In this document: positions 46,001 through 58,000 of the stretch, piece after piece
Position numbering within the stretch: the first letter of the stretch is position 1
Layout of the letters: each line of letters begins with the position of its first letter
Source: Arenicola marina
Lineage: Eukaryota; Annelida; Polychaeta; Arenicolidae
Assembly: GCA_964019135.1 (NCBI GenBank)
Contig: OZ025257.1
Span: 25,962,352-26,026,351 of the forward strand
Length of the DNA stretch: 64,000 nt
Direction: 5' to 3'
The notes under the pieces: generated by a model
What the model saw: the letters and a program-made list of their open reading frames with translations, nothing else
The model's database searches: none
What the model was told of the DNA's origin: nothing
Position numbers and translations under genes: made by a program

Positions 46001-49000
46001 ATAGACATTAGCTTTTGGGAAAATACATGATATAAAAAGAAAACAATACATTGCTGATCCAAAAAAAAACTCCCACAACAACTAATAGGAAAGCAAAGCC
46101 TCGCATATAAAGAATATGTCCATAGAACCAGACCCAGGAATCACACTGTGGCTACTGCGGCAAGCTTATAGCAAGTATGATCCCTGGCGCCGTGCATTTT
46201 TGTCTTTTGCCTCATCAGCTCATTGTGATCATTATTAGGAAATCTTCTTCGATTTAATTTTAGCACTTCTCAATTCAGAAAATCCATTTCTTGGGTGACT
46301 AAATAAACATTTTGTACCCGATAATCGCTCGACAAATCTTCCACTTAGCGCTAAGTCTAGTGGTGTAGCCTTAGTGACGATTATAAATACGGCACCTGGA
46401 GTCTGCAGCAGCGTCTGTCTCGAGGCCTCCCCGATGCACCTCAATTTATACTTCCCCAGGCCCAAGACAAGTGTCCCCCAAGATCTCTCAGCCAATGGGC
46501 GATAATCAAAGTAACTGTATCTCTACGCTTAAAATAAGAACTAAAATACGCCTGGTTACACTTGAAAGTACCTGAGAACCATGCTAGATGACTAAACTAT
46601 TCATACAGATACTCATGCTAAAAGCCTGCAATCTTCTGTTCTTCTTTATCTAAACTTTGCCTCTCTCTCTCTCCTACTCTGGCGGAAGTTTACAAAAACT
46701 CAATCTCACCCATGCCCCCTACCCCTACCCCCTCATCGTCCTACTTTCTGTCCTGCTACCCTAGCTCCCCCTAGCGAGTGTTCTTATTCAATAGCCTGGT
46801 TCCGCGAGTTTGAGCGGCGGTACCAGCTTACCTATTCAAAGAAATGGACTTCCGGTCATGCGCACTATACTCGCCAGGCGGCGCACCGAGCGCAGATGAA
46901 AACAAACGCACGTGGCCCAGCCATTTGCATGCGTTCCGCTCTGATTCTCCCCATATCGGACGCCGTACTTTCCCTATATATATAGCTCTGCCTATGCAAA
47001 TGAAATCATGCCGAAGCAGTGCAAGTTCTGGGGTTGCTTCAACCACAGTATGCAAGACGAAACAAGGGGAGGGGGAGGGGGGGCACGGGCGGATCCAGGG
47101 GGGGGAGACCGCCCCTCCCTTTTTAAGGAGGAATGCTGTTTTTCAATGCAAAAGTTAGGCCATCTGAGGTGTGGACCCCCCGTCCTTTTGCAGGGCTGCC
47201 CCCTCCCTCTCGGTCGCAAACTTTTATTGCACTTCCCCCCGTCCCCTTTTGCTAATTTCTGTATCCACGTTGGGGGTGGGTGCAGGACTATTTCTTGGCT
47301 ATCATTTCTAGCTTGGGCTACAAATATTTGCGCTGCAATGGGAGCAATATTATTTTTTTTGGGTAATATGAGAGCAAGAATTTGTCTTAATCTAATATGG
47401 GGGCAAGATTAATGTAACCTTTTTTTGTTTAGCAAACCCCCTCAGGGGCGGATCTAGGAATTTGCCAGGGCAGGGTTGCTCACTGAAAACTTCCGACCGA
47501 GGGGTGTGCTCTCTGAAAAACTTGCGACCGGGAGGGGGGGGGGGTAGAGGTCGTGCTTGGAGAACCTGACTTTAACAGTGTATGTTCAGTGTCCCAACGA
47601 GGGGGGGGGGTTGCTCTCTGAAGACTTGGGGCTTTAACATGTATGTTAACATGTATGTTGTATGTTCTGGTTTCCAAGGGGGGGGGGATTGCAACCCCCC
47701 TAACCCCCCCCCCCCATACCATAGAGCCGCCACCGCCCCTCCCCGCCCCTACCCCAAAGAAATGAAATATTAAGGGACGTTTTTTCTATCCGGTCAAGGG
47801 TTTAATTATTTTTTTGCCAAATTTATGGCAAGCATTATTGTTAGCTAGGGGTAAAAAATTTGTTGATCTATAGAGCATTATATATCCCTTTTTTAGCCAC
47901 TCCCCTGGCACTAGCCTCACCAGGCAGGCATTCCAAAAAATCGTAGGACATCGTTAAATAAATAAAAACGAGCGCAAAACCACGGACAAATTCGACAGAA
48001 AACACTGAGAAAGACGCTATGCTTACGTATCCGCGGGAAAGTTTTGAAGGGCGCGATAACGAGGCTCAGTGCGCACAAAAATTGTGACGTCAGTCCATTA
48101 CCATGCGCAAATAAAATCCCCTACCCCCCCCCCCCCCCCCACCACCAAATAAATAAATAAATATGACTTATTTTTCACCACAAGGTTATAAGATTGAGGG
48201 GAAGTAATTTTGTCCGTCAAGTTCAAGGCAACTTCTTCAATAAATGTAAGGAAAAATTAAAATTCAAGCAATTCTTTCAAGTTCAATGCAAGGTTATTTT
48301 TTTTGGGGGGGGGGGGGGGTGGGAAGGAGTGGAAAACAATCTAAGATCATAGAACATGGGCCTACAAACATCAGAGATCTCAGATCAGACCTTGGGAAAA
48401 ATCAAATATCAGAGATCAGAGAAAAATCTGAGATCAAAGATACTGCCTAAGATCAGAGAAGATGCCAACCAAAAAATCAGAGATCAGAAAACATGCCAAC
48501 CCCAAAAAAAGATATCAGAGAACCGAGCCACCCTGTTCCACCCTCCATTTTGTTAAGGAGAGAATTTTCTGTCAACAAGTTCAACAAGAATATTTTTATC
48601 CACAAATTGAGGGCAAGAGAAAATGTCTTTCCCCCAAATTCAGGGTATGCATTTGTTTTGGGCCTTATTAATTAGGACCACCTAATTAGGTACGTTTCCA
48701 ATTATGTGTCAGCAAGCAGGAGGTAAGACCTTGGCAGCAACAAATGAGGGATGGGGATATCCACTGGATTAATGGCAAATATGATGTTTCAATATGCATT
48801 CTGACCTACATAAATTTGTTTCTGCATTAAGTTTTTGCATAGGTCTACTCATAACAACAGGCTTCATCCCAAGAAGACGGTCACCCACTTCTCTGTTGCT
48901 TAGTTGGGCTTTAGGTCAGCTACTTGTAGTTTTCTGGGTACCTGGAACTAACTACACCAGGTAGGGTTTCCAAATAGTTCTAGCACATAGCACAACGAAA

Positions 49001-52000
49001 GAAAAACAGACGCAAACCCACGGAACAAAACTAGTACAAAAGACACCAAAATACGAGATTTGTATGCAGATTTATAACCACGTGGCAATGTTTTCACCTG
49101 CGCGATAACGAGGCTCCGTATTTTCACCTACTACGCATGCGCACCAAAATTGTGACGTCAGGCCATTTCTATGAATCCTGACTTACGCTGCCGCTGTCCG
49201 CTATGGCGCCACTAAACTTGCAAAGTCAGTGCGAGAAGGGGCCTGGCCGTTACACACCACATCTCAAGTACAAAAGCTGTCACTTCCTCTTCCGCGTAGA
49301 CTTACATGCTACACAACTAAACACCCTAATATCAATTTCTATGACAACTGTACATGTAGCATACATCACATCACCTAAACCGCGTTACAATTATGGGCAC
49401 ATACACATATATACACAAACATCATTATATGCAAAATAAGTCATCTGGTCGTTCATCAGGTCGGGGTTGACGTCCCGACAGTCGGGGTCAAGGTTGTCGT
49501 CCAAGGCTGGTATCGCGGCGGTCATCATCGCGACGGTCATCATCGCCGCGGTCGTCATCGCGGCGGTCGTCATCGCGACGGTCGTCATCGCGGCGGTCGT
49601 CATCGCGACGGTCGTCCTCGCGGCGGTCGTCATCGCGACGGTCGTCCTCGCGGCGGTCGTCCTCGCGGCGGTCGTCATCGCGACGGTCGTCCTCGCGGAG
49701 GTCATCATCGCCGGGGTCGTCATCGCGACGGTCGTCCTCGCGGCGGTCATCATCGCCGCGGTTATCATCGCAGTGGTCGTCATCGCGACGGTTGTCCTCG
49801 CGGCGGTCGTCATCGCGGCGGTCGTCATCGCGACGGTCGTCCTTGCGGCGGTCATCATCGCGGAGGTCGTCATCGCGGATGTCGTCATCGCGGAGATCGT
49901 TATCGCGGGCGGTTATCTTGGCCGCCGTCGTCATCTGACTTCAATCCTGGGCTCAGCCTGGCGTGGTCATCGTCCTTGCGCTATGTGTCTACAAAGATGT
50001 CTGTTCATTTTCTCAGTCATCATCTTCGTCATTTTTGCATCTTCATTGGTATCTCTTCCGTCGTAGCAGCATCTGTCATCAACTTCTTCTTGGTATCAGC
50101 TGCGTAGTCTTCTGTTTCTTCACACTTGTCCTCAGCGCCCGAGTCTTCATCCTTGTCCTCTGCTTCATAGTCTTCATCTGTTTGTTCATCCTTGTCTTCA
50201 TCCAAATATAGTTGGTCCTCCTCCTGTGGCCAGCTCAGCCGCTGTCTCTGCCACACCTCCTGCAGACGTACAGGAATGTCCTCCGTTGCTCCGCTGGTTT
50301 CACAACCTGCCCGGATGCTAGCAGAACTGTCTGCTCTAGTGTCATCACTCTCATGGGAGCCATCCCTAGGCTAGGGTTGACCAGCATCTCAGCAACTAAA
50401 ATGTGCTTTCACGTCATGAAGTCTCACATCTTTCAACAGCGCCATCTGTTGGGTAACTCGCCCGGCTCTCAATCAGACCTCGGGTGATCATATCCTCGCT
50501 AAAAACGCAGACACAGCATCCACAATACATATCAGCAACTGTGATAAGAACTCGACACAACTGTGGAAGGTCTCTCGTCTCCTTGTTTCTCCGGCATTGT
50601 GGCATGTGGCTGATAGTTCACCCTGTTGGTTGTCCTCGCATATTTCTCCACGTGTGATAACGCCTTCTCCACCAGCCTCTTAATAATTCCTTCAAAGTCA
50701 TCTGGGTTGACGAGACTTGAGTTATCTGCTGGGGCTTTGCACATTTTTTGTACGGATTTCAAGTTGTCGTCACTCTTCCGATCTGGAAGGCTTCAAACTG
50801 CGTTTGTCACAGAGTGAGTAATTGAACCCCGCCTGGGACGTCACAGAGTGAGTAATTAAACCCCGTCTTTTACGTCACAGAGTGAGTAATTAAACCCCTG
50901 CCTGGGACGTCACAGAATGAGTAATTAAACCCCGCCTGTCACGTAGTATGAATATAGAACTGCTATTCATTCTTTTATCATATATACAGCCAATGCGGCT
51001 CTATATATATACCGGTATAAAAATATATATATGCCCCCCCCCCCCCCGGGTTGGTTCTTGCCGCCAGCTATCCGCTGATCCTGTCCATCGAGAACCACTG
51101 CAACGTTGACCAGCAGCGCATCATGGCGACGGCCTTCAAGGACACGTTAGGCGACATGCTGCTCACCGAGCTGATCGACCCCAGCGCCACCATGCTGCCC
51201 TCCCCCAACCAGCTCCGCGGGAAAATCATCCTCAAGGTAGGCCCGCAGCAGACGTAAAAATAAAATATAGACTAAAGAACCGAAATATGTCAGTTCTATT
51301 CACGGTAGCCCCGTAAATTGTAATCCGTCAAGACAGAATTGTTTTACTTTATTTAAATAAAAACAAGACTAGTGTGATTTATAACTTGTACCCAAAACGT
51401 GTGCCATGCATTTCGTCGACTCGTCGATTCGTGTTATATAAAGTTTTTGTTATCTCGTCGTGTACTATATAGGCGTTTTGTCTAAAGTTCAAGAAACGAT
51501 TTCCCTTTCCATAGGTCCGCAATTTGTTTTTAAAAAATGTATTATTTCCATTGAAACAAAAAATACAATTTTCCCAGGTAAAATATTACTGTATGAGTAA
51601 CTTTGAAGCAAGCACCCGACGTTTTATGTTGCAGAACAAGAAGTTGACTGCTGACTCCGAGAGGAGGCCATCTGTCGGCGACGATTGCAACCAGACGGAG
51701 ACGGACCTGAGTAACTCGGTGAAGAACGGCATTCTGTATCTGGAGGACCCGGTCGACAAGGAGTGGCTGCCGCATTTCTTCGTGCTGATGTCCACCAAGC
51801 TGTCCTACACCGAGGAAACCCATCTCAACCAGCCAGACGAGGAGGAAGAGGAGGGCAACAACATGGGCAACGTCCTCAACGAGGTAAACAAGGCCAATTT
51901 CGTGGTGGATTTCACGATCGTAGGTTAGCCGTCGACGGAGCTTAGTTATTATTAACCATGTGCATGATGGGCGATTGTAGCTGATTAAAGCAGTATGTTC

Positions 52001-55000
52001 TGTAATTTTTATATTTAACAATCTCTTCTCTGTGTCAAATAAGTATATTCTGTCTTGACTTCAAATCCTGAAAGCCTGTTCAGTATTATGTGTGATTTCG
52101 ACCGCGAATCACTAGGACGTCCGCGCGCGATAAACTAGTCTACGCAGTTTTATGTTGAAATTGTTGTTTTACAAATTCAACGAGATATGAAACATAATTA
52201 TATGCATCATGCTGCATCATACGCCATACTGCCCCAGTTTGGGGCCGAGCAAGCCTGTGTGGGCAGTCATTCTTTCCCAACCTGCCATGATGCAACCGGT
52301 TGAAATTAAATGGACAGTATTTCCGGTGAATGAGGGTGAGCGGGGCTTGGAGGGTGCTAGGACGGGGAGGATGAGGGTGGAGTGAGGTATACGGGTGCCT
52401 GGAGGGTGAGGCGAGGGAGATGCCTATAATGCTTGGGTCATTAGCCGTTCAGCGCCTTAGAACGGTGGGGGTGAGATAGGTTTGGGGTAGTGGGTGAGCG
52501 GTAGGATATGGGTGTTAACTTTTGAATCTACCACAAAGAGACATGACGTCCCAGAGTGGCCCCGGCGTGCCGGGTTCGGCTCTTGTTGAACTTGAACTCT
52601 TGTCTGCACCTGTTGAGTTATTCACATGCATGGTAACATGCACCGTGACTCAGGGCTTAGTGACAGGGGAAGTGAAATAAACACGTCGATGGAGGCTCCC
52701 TTATGTGCTTTGCTGGCGACCATTATTTATGGTGTTGGCTGGTTGCTTTGCCACCGTTCTATGTATATATATGATTTTCAAATTCTTAGATCCGCCCCTG
52801 TACTGATTTTCGTGTTAGTTTATATTATCTGCGGCACTGTATGTGCAGATTACTTATATATTTTATTGATAACTATGATCACTATTGATCAGTTTATAGC
52901 AAGTTAGCGCGTTAGTCATGCCTGGCCTCGGTAGACCCGGTTCCAGCCTCTATTTCCCATGGGGGTTGTCAAATAAATAGGCCCATTTTTAAATTCTGAA
53001 TTATCTTGAGGCATACTGCATATGAAACCAAATACAACATTTTCGTGTACATTCATCTGTTAACCATCACATTGATCCAAACACGATTTCTCACTTGTAT
53101 ATGCGCTTGTAAGGTGTTTTACGGAGCACTAACGTCCGATCCAGGCGCCATGTGTGTCGTTTCTGTCCAGCCCCTCCCTCCCCGCCGTCCCTTCCAGACC
53201 ATCCGTCCCCACCGTCCTCTACGTCCCCTACATCGCCGCCACTCTCATCGTCCCGGCCCTCCAAGCCATCTCCGCCGTCGACACCATCCCCGGCGTCCCC
53301 ACCAGCTCCGTCGCTCACATCGTCTCCGCCGTCCCCTCCAGCGCCTCCATCCACACCATTTTCCCCGCTCCCAGCGTCCTCATCCTCCCCGCCGTCTCCT
53401 CCCTCCGTCCCTGCCGCCTCTGCTGTCATTGGCATCGCCACCAACAGGAAGAACTGCTAAAATGCGGCCAATCACACACCTATGCATTTTCGCGGCACCA
53501 TGATACACATAAACGTGCCTATTGTATTGGTAGTAAAAACACCCAGCTTACACCATCAATATTGGTCTCCAGAAAGCACATGAGCGAGCCGGCCCCATGG
53601 CTGGATACCACCACCTACCCCGGCCCGCCCCACCGCTGGACGCCACGCCCAACCTTCGCTCCTGGCCACAATACCACCGTTTTTCATGTCCCCTGTATTC
53701 GCTAGTCTATACACCACTGTATATCCACCGGGGGACGCCACGACCAAACCCGTTCAACGGCCCGTCCCACGGCTAGACACCACGAATTACCCCGACGCAC
53801 CCCACCGCTGGACACAACGACCTTCCCTGATCCGCCCCTCCGGTACTTATATCTGTGTGTTTGCGGCAGCAGAAACGGCCGGAGTCCGAGCTGCACTATG
53901 GGGAGACGTGGTTTCACGACCAAATGATATATATTTGTGTGTTTGTAACAGCAGAACCGGCCGGAGTCCGAGCTGCACTATGGGGAGACGTGGTTTCACG
54001 ACAATAATGATATATATTTGTGTGTTTGTAACAGCAGAACCGGCCGGAGTCTAAGCTCCACTATGGAGAGACGTTGTTTCACGACAATAATGATATATAT
54101 TTGTGTGTTTGTATCAGCAGAACCGGCCGGAGTCTGAGCTGCACTACGGAGAGACGTGGTTTCACGACAATAATGATATATATTTGTGTGTTTGTATCAG
54201 CAGAACCGGCCGGAGTCTAAGCTCCACTACAGAGAGACGTTGTTTCACGACAATAATGATATATATCTGTGTGTTTGTAACAGCAGAACCGGCCGGAGTC
54301 CGAGCTGCACTACGGAGAGACGTGGTTTCACGACAATAATGATATATATTTGTGTGTTTGTATCAGCAGAACCGGCCGGAGTCTGAGCTGCACTACGGCG
54401 AGACGTGGTTTCACGACAATAATGATATATATTTGTGTGTTTGTATCAGCAGAACCGGCCGGAGTCTAAGCTCCACTACAGAGAGACGTGGTTTCACGAC
54501 AATAATGATATATATCTGTGTGTTTGTATCAGCAGAACCGGGCGGAGTCTAAGCTCCACTACAGAGAGACGTTGTTTCACGACAATAATGATATATATCT
54601 GTGTGTTTGTAACAGCAGAACCGGCCGGAGTCCGAGCTGCACTACGGAGAGACGTGGTTTCACGACAATAATGATATATATTTGTGTGTTTGTATCAGCA
54701 GAACCGGCCGGAGTCTGAGCTGCACTACGGCGAGACGTGGTTTCACGACAATAATGATATATATTTGTGTGTTTGTATCAGCAGAACCGGCCGGAGTCTA
54801 AGCTCCACTACAGAGAGACGTTGTTTCACGACAATAATGATATATATCTGTGTGTTTGTAACAGCAGAACCGGCCGGAGTCCGAGCTGCACTACGGAGAG
54901 ACGTGGTTTCACGACAATAATGATATATATTTGTGTGTTTGTATCAGCAGAACCGGCCGGAGTCTGAGCTGCACTACGGCGAGACGTGGTTTCACGACAA

Positions 55001-58000
55001 TAATGATATATATTTGTGTGTTTGTATCAGCAGAACCGGCCGGAGTCTAAGCTCCACTACAGAGAGACGTGGTTTCACGACAATAATGATATATATCTGT
55101 GTGTTTGTATCAGCAGAACCGGGCGGAGTCCGAGCTGCACTACAGAGAGACGTGGTTTCACGACAATAATGATATATATTTGTGTGTTTGTATCAGCAAA
55201 ACCGGCCGGAGTCCGAGCTGCACTACGGAGAGACGTGGTTTCACGGCAAGCTGCCGGGCGGCCGGAACCGCGCCATCCAACTCCTACAGGAATACTCCTA
55301 CCTCGGCGACGGCACGTTCCTCGTCCGGGAGAGCGACTCCTTCGTCGGAGACTTCTCTCTCTCCTTCTGGCGTCGGGGCCAGGGCCACCACTGCCGCATC
55401 CGGTCGACCCAGGAGATGGGGCAGACCAAGTACCAGCTCAACGACAACCGCCTCTTCGACAGCCTCTACGCCCTTATCAGCCACCACCAACAACACCCGC
55501 TCAAGTGCCAGGGCTTAGAGCAGAGGCTGACGCAGCCGGTACCCCCCCAGCCACAGTCCCACGAGGATAAGGAGTGAGTGACCCGAGGAGTCTCCGGGGG
55601 GGCAGGGGGGGGGCTGTGTGGGTTGGTTGTGAGGGGTATTTATGTTATTGTCGTATATATATATTAAGTTTACATTTCAGAATTTGAATTTGTTTAATAT
55701 AGATTTAGCATTTGTTTAATATAGATTTAGCATTTGTTTAATATAGATTTAGCATTTGTTTAATATAGATTTAGCATTTGTTTAATATAGATTTAGCATT
55801 TGTTTAATATAGGTTTAGCAAGAAAGGAAGAAGAAATCGGCTCAGCTACGATGCTTCGTGTGCATTCAGATGTTACGTTGCTGCATGACAGGGGTCTCAG
55901 CCGATTCGTCATTGGCACAGATGGATCATAGCCACGTATCCATTGAGGCTGCTGGAATGTGTCGTTCCCTAGCCTCTGTTCTGTAGCTGTGAGCCTTGTG
56001 TTTAAGGTGGTACCACGCCGGCATGAGCCGCGAGCAGGCTGAGGAGATGCTGTGCCGGGTGCCGTACAACGGAGCCTTCCTGGTCCGAAAGAGGAAGGTC
56101 ACCGACCACGACAACGACCCCTCGCAGTACGCCGTCTCCTTCAGGTCAGTACGCCATCTCCTTTAGGTCAGTACGCCATCTCCTTCAGGTCAGTACGCCA
56201 AGTCAGTACGCGGTCTCCTTCAGGTCAGTACGCCAAGTCAGTACGCCATCTCCTTCATGTCAGTATGCCAAGTCAGTACGCCGTCTCCTTCAGGTCAGTA
56301 TGCCAAGTCAGTACGCCGTCTCCCTCAGGTCAGTATGCCAAGTCAGTACGCCGTCTCCCTCAGGTCAGTACACCAAGTCTTTGAGTCTCAGTACGCCATC
56401 TCCTTCATGTTAGTAAGCCAAGTGAGTACGCCGTCTCCTTCAGGTAAGTACGCCAAATCTGCCAGTCTCAGTGCGCCATCTCCTTCCGGGCAGTACGCCA
56501 AATCTGCCAGTCTCAGCGCGCTATCTCCTTCAGGTCAGTACGCCAAGTCTGCCAGTCTCAGTACGCCGCCTCCTTCAGGTCAGTACGCCAAGTCAGTACG
56601 CCATTTCCTTCAGCTCAGTACGCCAAGTCTGCAAGTCTCAGTACGCCGTATCCTTCAGGTCAGTACGCCTAGTCTGCAAGTCTCAGTACGCCGTCTTCTT
56701 CAGGTCAGTACGCCGAGTCTGCCAGTCTCAGTACGCCGTCTCCTTCAGGTCAGTACGCCAAATCTGCCAGTCTCAGTGCGCCATCTCCTTCCGGTCAGTA
56801 CGCCAAATCTGCTAGTCTCAGCGCGCTATCTCCTTCCAATCAGTACGCCAAGTCAGTACGCCGTCTCCTTCAGGTCAGTACGTCAAGTCATTACGCCGTC
56901 TCCTTCAGGTCAGTACGCCAAGTCTGCAAGTCTCAGTACGCCGTCTTATTCAGGTAAGTACGCTAAGTCTGCCAGTCTCAGTACGCCGTCTCCTTCAGGT
57001 CAGTACGCCAAGTTTGCAAGTCTCAGTACGCCATCTCCTTCAGGTCAGTACGCCAAGTCAGTATGTGGATGGGTGGTTCAAGCTCCGCTGTGGCCATTTC
57101 TGTGGTTGCAGCCTATAGATCCCATGTTTCGCAAAGAGTTGGGGGTTACCCCCGGCGACATTCTCCACTCTCCCTTCCTTTTCCTATTGACGCGATATGA
57201 CCAAAAGTGGTTAAAGCGTCCTAAATATACAACCTACCAACCAACCAACCAACCTTTGTCCCGTCATTTTCATTTTCATTTTCATTTTCACTTCCATTTT
57301 CATTTGATTTAATTTTTATTTCCATTCAGAGTGGAGGGTAAAAACCAACCAACCTTTGTCCCGTTCATTTTCATTTTCACTTTCATTTTCATTTGATTTA
57401 ATTTTTATTTCCATTCAGAGTGGAGGGTAAAAACCAACCAACCTTTGTTTCGTTCATTTTCATTTTCATTTTCATTTTCACTTTTATTTTCATTTGATTT
57501 AATTTTTATTTCCATTCAGAGTGGAGGGTTACAGCCAACCAACCTTTGTCCCGTTCATTTTCATTTTCATTTCATATTATTTTTCATTTCATTTCAGAGC
57601 GGAGGGTAAGATCAAGCACTGCCGCATTGAAATGGACGGCCGCCTCTTCATGATTGGGAACGCCACGTTCGAGGGACTGGCTGAACTGGTCCAGTACTAC
57701 GAGAAGCACCCCCTCTACCGGCGGATGAAGCTGCGCTACCCCGTCAACGAGAACCTCGTCCGGAAACTCAACGTGGTGAGTGCAGCCCCGGGCTCTTTGC
57801 TGCGGTCCTGCCCCGGGCTCTTTGCTGCGATCCTGCCCCCGCCAGCCAGCCGGCCAGCTTGGGCAGGCGGCAGGCGGCGGGCGGCGGGCGGTGCACGGGG
57901 CAGGCCGTCATCCCATCATGCATAGAAATCTGTTTCATTTTATAGTTATTAAAAAAAAACTACTGTGGTCTCACTGGTGGTCTTTTGAAGAAAACATTTG

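Noticed and set aside
49391-50066. Protein-coding genes over the 15-bp minisatellite (MTTAA-, VVIAA- and RRDDD-type)
   Set aside because: Openness on both strands follows from the 15-bp period. There are no exon signals.
53837-55245. CRISPR array
   Set aside because: Repeats are directly adjacent without unique spacers and each contains the start of the nSH2 exon; the locus is eukaryotic.
56257-57312. 351-codon frame over the exon 15 donor array
   Set aside because: The unit length is often a multiple of three, which keeps it open. It contains SINE sequence at its end and no domain.
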